Part shown: positions 15,558 to 24,556 of the stretch, one piece after another | Layout: each line of letters begins with the position of its first letter | Position numbering within the stretch: the stretch's first letter is position 1 | Source: Cognataquiflexum gelatinilyticum | GTDB lineage: Bacteria; Bacteroidota; Bacteroidia; Cytophagales; Cyclobacteriaceae | Reading direction: 5' to 3' | Assembly (NCBI RefSeq): GCF_024813435.1 | Contig: NZ_JANAEZ010000003.1 | Location: 524,164 to 588,163, forward strand | DNA: 64,000 bases | Notes under the pieces: generated by a model | The model's input: only the letters and a program-made list of their open reading frames with translations | What the model was told of the DNA's origin: nothing | Databases searched by the model: none | Position numbers and translations under genes: made by a program

Positions 15558-17309
15558 ATGACTAAAACCAAACCAAAAGAAAATAGGGTCACCATGGCCC
15601 ATGTGTTCAAAACCATCATTTGGCCCCGCAAAAACCAACTTTTCCTAGGGCTTTTTCTTATTATAATCAGTAGACTTTCAGGTTTGATTTTGCCTGGCGC
15701 AAGCAAATACCTGATTGATGATGTGATCCCTTCCAATGACCTTGATATGCTGAAATGGCTGGTTTTGATTGTCGTCGGAGCAATAACAATTCAGGCAGTT
15801 ACCTCATATGCCCTTACACAAATTCTGAGCGTGGAAGCTCAGCACTTGATTTCCCAACTGAGATCCAAGGTCCAAAGACACATCATCCAATTGCCGATCC
15901 GTTTTTTTGACAATACCAAAACAGGAGAGTTGGTGTCGAGGATCATGACAGATGTTGAAGGGGTACGAAACCTTGTGGGAACAGGGTTTGCACAGATGAT
16001 CGGTGGGGTTTTAACCGCTGCGATTTCTTTAGGATTGTTGATTTATATCAGCCCTCTGATGACTTTATATGTCTTGGTTCCGGTGATTATTTTCGGGTTT
16101 ATTTCACTGAAAGCCTTCAGTAAAATCAGACCGATTTTCAGAGAACGGGGAAAGATCAACGCTGAAGTCACAGGAAGGTTGACCGAAACCTTGGGAGGAA
16201 TCCGAGTAATCAAAGGTTTCAATGCAGAAGCCCAAGAAATTAGAAGTTTTGAAGCAGGAGTGGAGCGCTTGTTTTTGAATGTGAAGGCAAGTTTAACAGC
16301 AACGAGTTTCGTAACTTCTGCTGCTACTTTTTTGCTGGGTTTGGCCTCTGCAGGTATAATGGGGATAGGAGGTTATATGATCATGGATGGACAGATGACC
16401 TTTGGTGATTTCTTGGCCTTCACCTTGTATCTCGGTTTTATGATAGCCCCGATTGTGCAGATGAGCAATATTGGCAGTCAGTTTACTGAGGCCTTTGCTG
16501 GATTGGATAGAACGGAAGAGATCATGAACAGGCCTTTGGAAAGTTCCGGCGGCCAAAGAATCATTGCGATTCCACATATCAAGGGAGATATCAGGTTTGA
16601 GGATGTTTCATTTGCTTACGATGAGGGGAAAGAGGTTTTGAAGAGAATTTCATTCAATGCACCTGCCGGATCTGTAACTGCCTTGGTAGGAACTTCAGGT
16701 TCTGGAAAAACGACCATAGCGGGTTTGGCGGCCTCATTCCTCAATCCCGAATCAGGATTGATTACAGTGGATGGAGTTGATATGCAAAAAATTACCTTGG
16801 AAAGTTTCAGGTCTCAGTTGGGTGTTGTTTTACAGGATGATTTTCTTTTTGAAGGAACCATCAAGGAAAATATTCTTTTCCCAAGACCTGATGCAACAAT
16901 AGAAAAATTAATGCAGGCAGTCAAGGCTGCCCACGTGCACGAGTTTACTGACAGGTTTGAAGATGGTTTGGACACTTTGATAGGAGAGCGGGGAGTCAAA
17001 CTTTCCGGCGGACAAAGGCAGAGAATCGCCATAGCAAGGGCGATATTGGCGGATCCAAGGGTATTGATTTTGGATGAAGCCACTTCCAACCTGGATACCG
17101 AAAGTGAATCATTGATTCAGGCTAGTTTGAAGGAATTGATGCATGGCAGGACGACTTTTGTTATCGCCCACAGGCTAAGCACAATTCGCCAAGCGGATCA
17201 GATTTTGGTCATTGAGCAGGGAAAAATCGTAGAAAGGGGTCAGCACGAGGAGTTGATAGCCAAGCAAGGCAGGTATTATCAATTATATACGTATCAGGCA
17301 AGGATATAA
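15558..17309 (+). CDS. ABC exporter, fused permease and ATPase (MsbA/BmrA-like)
   Basis: This 583-residue half-transporter has an N-terminal six-helix membrane domain (about 20-320) and a C-terminal nucleotide-binding domain. Walker A GTSGSGKTT is near 377, the signature LSGGQRQRIAIARA near 482, Walker B VLILDEATSNLD near 501, and the H-loop FVIAHRLST follows. All catalytic residues are intact, so it should act as a homodimer exporting lipids or drugs from the cytoplasm. The substrate is unknown. It is monocistronic, with a strong terminator 25 nt past the stop. Confidence 0.95.
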   Translation: MTKTKPKENRVTMAHVFKTIIWPRKNQLFLGLFLIIISRLSGLILPGASKYLIDDVIPSNDLDMLKWLVLIVVGAITIQAVTSYALTQILSVEAQHLISQLRSKVQRHIIQLPIRFFDNTKTGELVSRIMTDVEGVRNLVGTGFAQMIGGVLTAAISLGLLIYISPLMTLYVLVPVIIFGFISLKAFSKIRPIFRERGKINAEVTGRLTETLGGIRVIKGFNAEAQEIRSFEAGVERLFLNVKASLTATSFVTSAATFLLGLASAGIMGIGGYMIMDGQMTFGDFLAFTLYLGFMIAPIVQMSNIGSQFTEAFAGLDRTEEIMNRPLESSGGQRIIAIPHIKGDIRFEDVSFAYDEGKEVLKRISFNAPAGSVTALVGTSGSGKTTIAGLAASFLNPESGLITVDGVDMQKITLESFRSQLGVVLQDDFLFEGTIKENILFPRPDATIEKLMQAVKAAHVHEFTDRFEDGLDTLIGERGVKLSGGQRQRIAIARAILADPRVLILDEATSNLDTESESLIQASLKELMHGRTTFVIAHRLSTIRQADQILVIEQGKIVERGQHEELIAKQGRYYQLYTYQARI

Positions 17310-17332
17310 GAGATTTGATTGGTTTATATGCC

Positions 17333-17372
17333 AAAGGAAGCTGAATTTCATATTCGGCTTCCTTTTTTATTT
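17333..17372 (+). terminator. Rho-independent terminator after the ABC exporter
   Basis: AAGGAAGCTGAAT pairs with ATTCGGCTTCCTT (one G-U type position) around a 5-nt loop and is followed by TTTTATTTTTT. Confidence 0.85.
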
Positions 17373-17580
17373 TTTGATTGAAAATTATTTCAATGAAATT
17401 ATTTAAGCCTATCGGATTTTATCAAACTTCGATGAATTTCTTTTATTTTAAAACATGGCTACCCCAAAAATAAGCTGAATGTATTGATCAAAATTTATAA
17501 TTAACCGATCAAATAAATCCTTTGAAATGCATCAGGTCAAATGATTGATTCCGAGAGGATAAACAATTACCTTTAATTAT

Positions 17581-18021
17581 ATGAAAAAGCAAATCTTCCT
17601 CTACTTCCTTATTCTTTTCTTGGGTTTAAGAAACGAATCATCAGCCCAATCGGCTGAAGAACAAAATGTATCAAAATCAATTGACAGGTTGGTGGTAGCC
17701 ATGATAGCCGCAGATAGAGAGATGCTCAATCCACTTCTTTCTGATGCGCTCCACTATGGACATTCGAGCGGATTGGTTCAGGATAAATCAGGATTTGTAG
17801 ATGAGGTGGTCAGCAAATCACCGCTTTCATACATATCTATTGATCGTGAAAAAGAGGTTATCCATTTATCAAAAAAGACAGCCACAGTAAGCCATATATT
17901 GACAATAAAGGGCAAAAACCCTGCAGGAGATCCAGTTAATATCAGGATTGGAAATATGATGGTTTGGGAAAAAGAAAAATCAGGGTGGAAGCTTTTGGCA
18001 AGGCAAGCCTATAAATTATAA
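17581..18021 (+). CDS. Secreted NTF2-like (DUF4440-type) protein
   Basis: The 146-residue protein starts with a Sec signal peptide (MKKQIFLYFLILFLGLRNES, then SAQ cleavage region). The mature part has the cone-shaped NTF2/SnoaL-like pattern: an N-terminal helix (VSKSIDRLVVAMIAADREML), LLSDALHYGHSSGLVQDK, then beta strands ending MMVWEKEKSGWKLLARQA. Such proteins are often small enzymes or binding proteins with unassigned ligands. No partner gene lies in an operon with it; a strong terminator follows. Confidence 0.8.
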   Translation: MKKQIFLYFLILFLGLRNESSAQSAEEQNVSKSIDRLVVAMIAADREMLNPLLSDALHYGHSSGLVQDKSGFVDEVVSKSPLSYISIDREKEVIHLSKKTATVSHILTIKGKNPAGDPVNIRIGNMMVWEKEKSGWKLLARQAYKL

Positions 18022-18043
18022 ACAGAAAATAGCCTTCTATTGA

Positions 18044-18090
18044 AAAAAGTCCTTGACTATTTGCCGGATTGGCTTGGTCAAGGACTTTTA
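18044..18090 (+). terminator. Terminator after the NTF2-like gene
   Basis: AAAGTCCTTGAC pairs perfectly with GTCAAGGACTTT around a 19-nt loop. A-rich and T-rich flanks would allow it to act in both directions between the convergent neighbours. Confidence 0.85.
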
Positions 18091-18138
18091 AATTGGATTG
18101 AGGCTAGATTTATAAAAAAATGGCATTGATTTGATTTT

Positions 18139-18555
18139 TTAACCGTATATCAGTTTTTTCATGTGGTCTACTGAGATCGGTTTAATGATGTATTCTTGTA
18201 TTTCAGGTATTTTTGTGATCGGATCAATGTCATCAGGATGGATAGAACTGCTGATCATTACGATTTTAAATTTATTCTTGGTCCTTTTATCAAACTTCAT
18301 GAATTGTTGTAAAAAATTCCATCCATTTGTCTTTGGCATGTGCAGGTCCAAAAGCACAAGTTGCTTTTCTCCCCGTTTTCTTGGTTGTGGCTTTTCAATA
18401 TTTGAACTGATGTAGTTCATGGCTTGACTGCCATCCGGAAGGGAAATCACTTCTCCATCAAAACCTAAGTGGCTGATAAGTTTTTTGTGAACATGATTTG
18501 TGACAACATCATCATCGACCAAAATGATTCTGTTCCATTTATTTGTGTAATTCAT
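18139..18555 (-). CDS. Single-domain response regulator (CheY-like receiver)
   Basis: I chose the ATG at 18553-18555 (protein MNYTNKWNRIILVDDD), giving 138 residues, because a longer frame upstream adds an unlikely leader. The receiver residues are present: acidic D14-D16, phospho-acceptor D70 in LLDLHMP, S102/S103 in MISSS and K125 in IIKPI. There is no output domain, so it relays phosphate or binds a partner, as many stand-alone receivers in Bacteroidota do. No histidine kinase is encoded nearby, which makes it an orphan within this window. Confidence 0.88.
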   Translation of the reverse strand: MNYTNKWNRIILVDDDVVTNHVHKKLISHLGFDGEVISLPDGSQAMNYISSNIEKPQPRKRGEKQLVLLDLHMPKTNGWNFLQQFMKFDKRTKNKFKIVMISSSIHPDDIDPITKIPEIQEYIIKPISVDHMKKLIYG

Positions 18556-19240
18556 AGTGGGGTGAACTATATAATTCCGGGTGAGGTATTTGGTATTTAT
18601 GAATTTGATTTTTAAATCTAGTAAATTACTTTTTAAAAAAAGAAATTTTGGTTTGACATTTATATGAAAAAAGTACAATTCATATATAAGTATCTGATTA
18701 ATAGGTCAATAAAATAATGCCATTAAACTCATATTAAGAAATTAATATGCTTTTTATCCCAACAAAAACGCATCTCAACCCTTTTTGAACCAAACGCCCC
18801 ATTCAATTATTCGATTTTTTCAAGAATAATTGAAAATTTTCAAGTAAAAACAAGAATTTTAAAGAAAAACAAAATAAAATAGAAGTACAATTAGCTCTTT
18901 TTCAATTTTGTACTCTACTAAAAACTGATCAAAGTAATACTCAAACAGAAAATTTTCAGTTTTTGGATTAATTCCAAGCGGGTCTTTATGATCTTAAATC
19001 TCCTTTAAAAATACAACCATTTATGGAAAAAGTCATTGGATTTTCATCATATGTGTTTTTTGTAGGTATTTTTCACTTCTTTATTTAGGATATCGAATTC
19101 ATGCCAAAATACTTGGCTATTTAATATTTATCTCAGGATTTGCCTTACGAATCGGATACTTCCATTTCCTGACGGTCAGTTTCAAAAAATCTTCCCCGTC
19201 CAAAAAAAGGAAAAACTGAGGTGTTTTTTTTATAATGGTT
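18556..19240. other. Long AT-rich intergenic region, possible remnant of a small membrane gene at its right end
   Basis: About 680 nt separate the response regulator from the SLC13 permease. Most of it is very AT-rich with no coding signal. From about 19023 to 19219 there are two consecutive hydrophobic reading stretches in different frames (see separate entry). A -7 promoter box follows at 19241. Confidence 0.5.
19023..19219 (+). pseudogene. Possible frameshifted remnant of a small membrane protein
   Basis: From ATG 19023 the frame reads MEKVIGFSSYVFFVGIFHFFI and then stops. After a frame change near 19080 the text continues as LGYRIHAKILGYLIFISGFA and on to a lysine-rich end (KKSSPSKKRKN) with a stop at about 19219. 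Together they would make a roughly 65-residue two-helix protein with a basic tail. No homologue is recognised and the reading may be chance AT-rich sequence. Confidence 0.25.
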
Positions 19241-19248
19241 TACCTTTG
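19241..19248 (+). promoter_or_regulatory. Bacteroidota -7 box TACCTTTG for the SLC13 permease gene
   Basis: TACCTTTG fits the TAnnTTTG consensus of the primary sigma factor in this phylum. The -33 region (GTGTTTTTTT) is weak. Transcription would begin about 19255, which argues against the in-frame TTG at 19246 as a start codon and favours ATG 19288. Confidence 0.45.
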
Positions 19249-19287
19249 CGCTATTGCAGTTATTCACAAATTGATTTTTACCAAATA

Positions 19288-21231
19288 ATGGAAATAGCAT
19301 ATTTACATCAATTTTTTCAGTTTCCTTTAATTAATAAGATTGGTTTCGTTTTTTTTACGAGTGTTACAAGTTTTTTAAATACTACAACGGTTTCGAATCC
19401 AAATGTCAAATTGATTATGGTTTTGGCCTTGCTGATTGCTGCTATTTTCATGTTTGTCAAAAATAAACCGAGAATGGATGCTGTGGGGGTAATTATGATT
19501 GCGGCCCTTCCAATCACTGGGATTATCACTGTAGAGGAAGCGCTCATTGGTTTTAGTGATCCCAATATTATCTTAATTGCTGTTTTGTTTGTAATGGGGG
19601 AAGGATTGGTCAGAACAGGGGTGGCAAGGAATGTTGGTGATTGGATCAATGAAAAGGCAGGGGGAAATGAAACAAAACTTCTTGTTTTATTGATGCTTGC
19701 TGTGGCGGGATTGGGTTCCGTGATGAGTTCCACAGCGATTGTTGCCATATTTATACCGGTAGTTTTTAGAATCTGCAGCAATACTGGAATTTCTCCGAGT
19801 CACCTCATGATGCCTATGAGTTTTGCAGCACTGATCAGCGGGATGCTAACCTTGATTTCCACCGCTCCCAATTTGGTGGTGAATTCGGAACTTATCCGAC
19901 AGGGTGAAAAGGGACTTGGTTTTTTTACCATAACTCCATTTGGTTTGGCGATTTTGGCTTTGGGCGTAGTTTACATGTTGTTTGCAAGAAAATGGCTCCC
20001 TAATAATGCAAACAAATCCAACAGGAAGAAAAGGAAGCCAACATTCAAGGACTGGATAAAAAAATATGAACTGATTGATAGAGAATATAGGGTCAAAATA
20101 TTGCCTGAATCCATTCTTTTAGGGCTTAAAATCAATGAATTGGACCTTAAAATCGATGGTTTAAAATTATTGGCTGTAGAAAGAAAAGAGGGAAGCAAGA
20201 ATGTTTTTATCAGACCAACCAAGATAATGGATTTCCTAGTGGATGATATCTTGTTTTTAGATGTAAGAGCCGTTGATGTTGACTTAAAAAGCCTTGCAGA
20301 AAAATATGGTATCGAAAAAATCAATCTGTCGGGAGGAAAGGGTTATCTCATCTCCCTGTCTCAGGAATTAGGAATGATCGAAGCGATAATTCCTGCCGAA
20401 TCGGATTTGATTGGGAAAACTGTTAAAGAAGCAAGGTTGAGATCTGAATCAGGATTAACAGTAATTGGACTTTGGAGGGGCAATCAGGTGATTTTGGAAG
20501 ATTTTTTGGAGAAGCAGCTCAAGGTAGGGGATACAATTTTGATAGCCGGTTTTTGGGAAGATATCAAAAGGATGGGACTTGAGTCCGATGAACTTGTCCT
20601 TCTCAATCTGCCTGTGGAATTTGAAGAAGTCCTTCCTGCTGCTGATAAAGCCCGTCATGCCATTGTAATTTTGTTTTTGGTGGTCATGGCCATGGTGACG
20701 GGTATTTTACCCAATGTCCATGCCGTAATTTTAGGCTGTCTTGCAATGGGATTTTTTAGGATCATAGATATGAACAGTGCTTACAATTCCATTTCATGGA
20801 AAAGTCTGGTTCTGATTGTAGGTATGATGCCTTTTTCAATTGCGCTTCAAAGGACCGGTGGTGTGGAATTGGCTGCGGATGGTTTGATCAATCTTGTAGG
20901 TGAAAGTGCACCTTGGGTAGCCATTGCGGCATTATTTTTTATTACAGCGGTTTTGGGGTTGTTTATTTCGAACACTGCTACTGCCGTTTTGATGGCTCCG
21001 ATCGCAATAGCAATGGCTTTTGATTTGGGCCTTTCACCCTATCCTTTTGCAATGTCTGTGATATTGGCAGCCTCTTCAGCATTTATGACGCCTGTATCTT
21101 CCCCTGTAAATACCTTGGTCGTAGCACCCGGGAATTACAAGTTTGGTGATTTTGTGAAGATAGGAGTGCCATTTACCATCATCGTTATGATTATTGCCGT
21201 TTTTCTGATTCCTTTGATTTTGCCCTTTTAA
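19288..21231 (+). CDS. SLC13-family permease with two RCK_C (TrkA-C) domains, YfbS-like
   Basis: The 647-residue protein (from ATG 19288) is an ion/anion transporter of the YfbS type. A membrane half contains FSDPNIILIAVLFVMGEGL and LMMPMSFAALISGMLTLIST. Two cytosolic TrkA-C-like modules lie in the middle (about 265-345 and 355-440, for example IIPAESDLIGKTVKEARL). A second membrane half ends with FISNTATAVLMAPIA and MTPVSSPVNTLV. Related proteins carry dicarboxylate, sulfate or citrate with Na+; the substrate here is unknown. The stop codon overlaps the convergent VOC gene by 4 nt, so no terminator separates them. Confidence 0.9.
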   Translation: MEIAYLHQFFQFPLINKIGFVFFTSVTSFLNTTTVSNPNVKLIMVLALLIAAIFMFVKNKPRMDAVGVIMIAALPITGIITVEEALIGFSDPNIILIAVLFVMGEGLVRTGVARNVGDWINEKAGGNETKLLVLLMLAVAGLGSVMSSTAIVAIFIPVVFRICSNTGISPSHLMMPMSFAALISGMLTLISTAPNLVVNSELIRQGEKGLGFFTITPFGLAILALGVVYMLFARKWLPNNANKSNRKKRKPTFKDWIKKYELIDREYRVKILPESILLGLKINELDLKIDGLKLLAVERKEGSKNVFIRPTKIMDFLVDDILFLDVRAVDVDLKSLAEKYGIEKINLSGGKGYLISLSQELGMIEAIIPAESDLIGKTVKEARLRSESGLTVIGLWRGNQVILEDFLEKQLKVGDTILIAGFWEDIKRMGLESDELVLLNLPVEFEEVLPAADKARHAIVILFLVVMAMVTGILPNVHAVILGCLAMGFFRIIDMNSAYNSISWKSLVLIVGMMPFSIALQRTGGVELAADGLINLVGESAPWVAIAALFFITAVLGLFISNTATAVLMAPIAIAMAFDLGLSPYPFAMSVILAASSAFMTPVSSPVNTLVVAPGNYKFGDFVKIGVPFTIIVMIIAVFLIPLILPF

Positions 21232-21911
21232 TCATTAAAAATAAAAAATCCCAAACCTCCGGGATCGCGGATTATGATATTGTCAACGATGCCTTCTTTG
21301 TTAAAATAGGTAATTTCCTCTGTGATCGGTATTTTTAAAGTCCTGATTTTGGATATGATTTCTGGATTGTTTTTCCCGTTGAAATAAGTCAGTGAAGGAT
21401 TGAAAAACAGATGGGGACAGGAATTCGGTTTCATCAAAGTAATTGTAAATCCATGGTTGGCTAATGAGAAAAAACCACCTTCCAACGTACCAAAAACCAA
21501 CTCAAATCCGATGGCCTGATAGATTTCAAATGATTTTTTTGGATCGATTGACTCTAGGCTGATTCCCATATAATTTCCCAAAACACTGTAAGAAGCTTCT
21601 TTATCGCTGCATACTAATTCAGGAATTCTTTCGATCAAATATATCCAAACCCCATTACCATCTGAAATCAGATACCCTTCTTTGATTTGGATGACTTTTG
21701 TGATGGATTCTAGTTTTTTGATTTCTTCTTTCCAAGTTTCCTTAAAAAATTTAAATCCTGACCTTGAATACCTTTCTGGATTGATTTCTACAAAGGATTT
21801 TCCATCAGTCATACAGATTGGTTTTTCAGAAATCTGCTTGAATCCTAGTTTTAAATAAAAATCAATGCTTGAGCTTAAATGTGGTGTTGGAGTAATGATC
21901 AATGCTTGCAT
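21228..21911 (-). CDS. VOC (glyoxalase/bleomycin-resistance-like) superfamily protein
   Basis: The 227-residue protein shows two babbab modules. The first begins MQALIITPTPHLSSSIDFYLKLGF and the second is around NYMGISLESIDPKKSFEIYQAIGFEL, ending RDPGGLGFFIFND. This is the VOC fold. The glyoxalase metal ligands are not clearly conserved, so enzymatic activity cannot be asserted. It is the last gene of a minus-strand trio with DUF4287/DUF5655 (24 nt upstream) and DUF4199 genes. Its 3' end overlaps the convergent permease gene by 4 nt. Confidence 0.8.
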   Translation of the reverse strand: MQALIITPTPHLSSSIDFYLKLGFKQISEKPICMTDGKSFVEINPERYSRSGFKFFKETWKEEIKKLESITKVIQIKEGYLISDGNGVWIYLIERIPELVCSDKEASYSVLGNYMGISLESIDPKKSFEIYQAIGFELVFGTLEGGFFSLANHGFTITLMKPNSCPHLFFNPSLTYFNGKNNPEIISKIRTLKIPITEEITYFNKEGIVDNIIIRDPGGLGFFIFND

Positions 21912-21935
21912 AAAAAAGGAATGTTATACTGGATT

Positions 21936-22484
21936 TTAACCAGCGTTTTCATAGGCTTTCCTTAACCAATCAAAAACTTCTTGGTCAATGTCATCAATTC
22001 CGGTCAGGTTGATTTTGTGCGTACACATGGCATTGCCGCTTGGGAGGAGTTTTTCGTTCGGTTCCTGACCTTTGAGATTGATCCCAATTTCAAACCTCGT
22101 CTTTGTGACAGGGTGAAGCAAAGCAAATTGTTTTTTTCTCCGCACGCTGACATTTGCCATTTTTGGTGAAATTTCAATGTCATCTCCAAATTTGGAGATT
22201 TCCTCAATCAACCTTGTATAAACAAGTCTAAAGTGCTCTTTTCCCGTGTATTGGCTGTTTATCAGGTCATCTTTATTCTCGAAAGAACCGGCATCTGTAG
22301 CCAAGGTTTTCAAAGCGATCAGGTTGGCAAAACCATGGGTCAAACCCAATCCCTCTTTGAGGTGCTTCATGATCTGACCATGTTTTTCGAAATTGAGCTT
22401 TTTGACTTCATCTACCCACTGCGGCAGCGTTTTTCCGGTGTTTTTGTGGAGGTTTTCCAACATTGTCTGTTCAGCTTTGTCCAT
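21936..22484 (-). CDS. DUF4287 and DUF5655 domain-containing protein
   Basis: This 182-residue cytoplasmic protein has an N-terminal DUF4287 region (GKTLPQWVDEVKKLNFEKHG then GLTHGFANLIAL) and a C-terminal DUF5655 region (VSVRRKKQFALLHPVTKTRFEIGINLKG). The C-terminal module resembles the domain shared with some restriction- or transport-associated proteins and may bind nucleic acid or another ligand; its function is unknown. It sits 17 nt after the DUF4199 gene and 24 nt before the VOC gene, suggesting co-transcription. Confidence 0.85.
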   Translation of the reverse strand: MDKAEQTMLENLHKNTGKTLPQWVDEVKKLNFEKHGQIMKHLKEGLGLTHGFANLIALKTLATDAGSFENKDDLINSQYTGKEHFRLVYTRLIEEISKFGDDIEISPKMANVSVRRKKQFALLHPVTKTRFEIGINLKGQEPNEKLLPSGNAMCTHKINLTGIDDIDQEVFDWLRKAYENAG

Positions 22485-22501
22485 GGTGTGGTGGGTTTTG
22501 A

Positions 22502-22978
22502 TTATTTTTTCTGGGTAAAAATTGAAACAATTGCTGTTGTAAGTAATCCCATTATTGGCGCTCCGATCAATCCTTGAATAATGTAATTTTCGAGATTAAA
22601 ATATGCTTCAGCAGCCTCTTGGGTTGTTTTTCCGGAAGAAACTCCATAAGCTATGGCATTTTGGAAATAATCCGGAGTTATGAATGTCGAGGTAATATAT
22701 TGGGTCAACGGACTGAGGACTGTGACAAATGCAGTAATGATCATACCGCTAATAAAACCTTGCAAATAGGTCATTTTGCCATGATAAAAGTTTTTTCTTT
22801 TATCCAATAATCCAAAAACATAAACAGCAATTGCCGGGACTGCAATAAAATTTGTGTATATGACGTGTTTGTCAATGTGGGCGTCATGCAATCCAACGGC
22901 TTTTTCCAAGACCATCCAAAGGAGGGTCATGATGGCAAAGATGATTGCCCATTTGATTTCAATTTTGATGTTTTTCAT
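22502..22978 (-). CDS. DUF4199 family four-helix membrane protein
   Basis: The 158-residue protein has four hydrophobic segments (about 9-25, 39-57, 71-92 and 130-152). It also has the family loop FGLLDKRKNFYHGKMTYLQGF (about 55-75), in which a basic stretch links helices 2 and 3. DUF4199 proteins are nearly confined to Bacteroidota; they sit in the inner membrane and have no established function. The start ATG at 22976-22978 gives the usual family length. It is the first gene of the trio with the DUF4287 and VOC genes. Confidence 0.88.
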   Translation of the reverse strand: MKNIKIEIKWAIIFAIMTLLWMVLEKAVGLHDAHIDKHVIYTNFIAVPAIAVYVFGLLDKRKNFYHGKMTYLQGFISGMIITAFVTVLSPLTQYITSTFITPDYFQNAIAYGVSSGKTTQEAAEAYFNLENYIIQGLIGAPIMGLLTTAIVSIFTQKK

Positions 22979-23109
22979 AAAGCCGGGGTTTGAATGATGA
23001 GGAAAGTGTCCAAAATCAGGACATGTACAATGAAAATTTAAAAAATTTAATTTTGTATAAAAAAAAATTGATAGGATAATTTTAGCAAAAACTACTTAAT
23101 TGTTTAAAA

Positions 23110-23514
23110 TTATTTGGCTTTCATTTTGTTTCCTTTGGAATCATGTGTGACTTCGGCTAAGCCAAGTTTTTCCATCAAGGGTGGTATATACATTCCGAAT
23201 CGTCCACGCAAGCCTTTTTTTAACCCATACCAACCGCCAATAGGATTGGATTCAGATCGGCCCCAAGCTTCAACTGTACCTTCTTTGGCAGGTTTTTGTT
23301 CGTCTGCGCTTCCCAATTCTATCCAATCACCATGCGATTTAAGCATTTGGTGTAGGTCATTTAAGCATCGGAAATCATATAAAAGGGTTGTTTTTCCCAC
23401 AACACATACGATGACTTCTCTATCGTCTTTTACATCCAAATACATTTCATATTCAGATGTCAGTGGGGGAGTTTTAAGTTTCCACGGGTTGTTTTTTGTG
23501 CCTTCCTTTTCCAT
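23110..23514 (-). CDS. Conserved hypothetical protein (probably DUF6855 family)
   Basis: The 134-residue soluble protein has striking conserved blocks: KNNPWKLKTPPLTSEYEMY near the start, GDWIELGSADEQKPAKEGTV in the middle, and GGWYGLKKGLRGRFGMYIPP near the end. I recall this family as widespread in bacteria and annotated DUF6855; the number is from memory. No catalytic motif is evident. No signal peptide or membrane segment is present. It appears monocistronic. Confidence 0.8.
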   Translation of the reverse strand: MEKEGTKNNPWKLKTPPLTSEYEMYLDVKDDREVIVCVVGKTTLLYDFRCLNDLHQMLKSHGDWIELGSADEQKPAKEGTVEAWGRSESNPIGGWYGLKKGLRGRFGMYIPPLMEKLGLAEVTHDSKGNKMKAK

Positions 23515-23644
23515 TTTAGTTTTGATTTTAAAAATCCTTTATTTTTTAAAATTAAATCATTTTTAAGCATGTTTTTTATTTTGACCCAAGTTTTAAAAAA
23601 TGGAATTAGGACTTAAATTAAGATTTTTGCAGTTCTAATAAGTT

Positions 23645-24421
23645 TCAAAAATCATACTTGATGCCTTCCGGAAGCTTTTCCACGATCAGCTTCATCCATT
23701 CCCCATTTACTTTTATTACTACAATATTATTGTCTTTGTCATAAAACATGGTACCGTTTTCACTTTCTTTAAGTGCATTGTAATTGACATGCTTGGCGCT
23801 TTCCTCAAAATTCACTTCTGCATCGCCTTGAGGTTCCTCTTTTCGCAAGTCCTCTTTGCCGATGTTTCCCAAAGTAAGTGTGTTGGACAGTTTCAAAGAA
23901 CCATAGAATATCGCCTTGTCCCTACTAAATAGAAAGGAATGTTGCCTGACATCCGAACCAATCCTAAACCAATTATAAGCAAGTTCTGAATGATTATATT
24001 CTGTACCGTAATAATACAGTTCTGCTACCGGTTTTTCATTTTCGACATGCTTGTTGAGCAAAAGGGTAATGCGGGATTTGTCATCTTTGGCATAACCTTC
24101 AAATACATGAAATCCCCATCTTTTCTTATTTTTTTCTATCTCATTCCCGCGGACCTGTATCATGTAGGGTGTGCTGAGGATACCATTTACCGTGGTGTAC
24201 ATTGGCGTTAGCTTGGGATCTAAACCAAAATTATAGCCCCGCAATTGCCAATTTACCCAAGTAGTATCAATGTCAGAATAAAGTTCTGACCGATAATTTG
24301 AAGAATTTTCCGAAGCATTTTCTAGTTTGAAGTATTTGCTTCGGTCAATTTCAGAAGAGGTTTGAGCAAAGGAAATGTGCATCACAAATGCGAATAGGAT
24401 TAACAATAGGAAGGATTTCAT
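23645..24421 (-). CDS. Hypothetical secreted protein
   Basis: I place the start at ATG 24419-24421, directly before a Sec signal (MKSFLLLILFAFVMHISFAQ), giving 258 residues. The longer in-frame extension upstream lacks signal character. The mature protein is rich in polar and aromatic residues. It contains the stretches RGYNFGLDPKLTPMYTTVNG and WGFHVFEGYAKDDKSRI, plus a C-terminal strand NIVVIKVNGEWMKLIV. No domain is recognised. It is probably periplasmic or surface-associated and stands alone on the minus strand. Confidence 0.7.
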   Translation of the reverse strand: MKSFLLLILFAFVMHISFAQTSSEIDRSKYFKLENASENSSNYRSELYSDIDTTWVNWQLRGYNFGLDPKLTPMYTTVNGILSTPYMIQVRGNEIEKNKKRWGFHVFEGYAKDDKSRITLLLNKHVENEKPVAELYYYGTEYNHSELAYNWFRIGSDVRQHSFLFSRDKAIFYGSLKLSNTLTLGNIGKEDLRKEEPQGDAEVNFEESAKHVNYNALKESENGTMFYDKDNNIVVIKVNGEWMKLIVEKLPEGIKYDF

Positions 24422-24556
24422 AAGATGGGTTTTAAATTTTCTAATTAAGATAGGATATACCATTCGAAATTCTCAAAAAATCATATTCAATTAAGCTCAA
24501 GGCTTAATTTGTGAACTACAAAAAAATAAATGCTTTCTTATTTATAAAAAATAAAA

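Noticed and set aside
19246..19287. TTG at 19246 as start of the SLC13 permease
   Set aside because: It lies inside the TACCTTTG promoter-like box; ATG 19288 gives the expected family N terminus.
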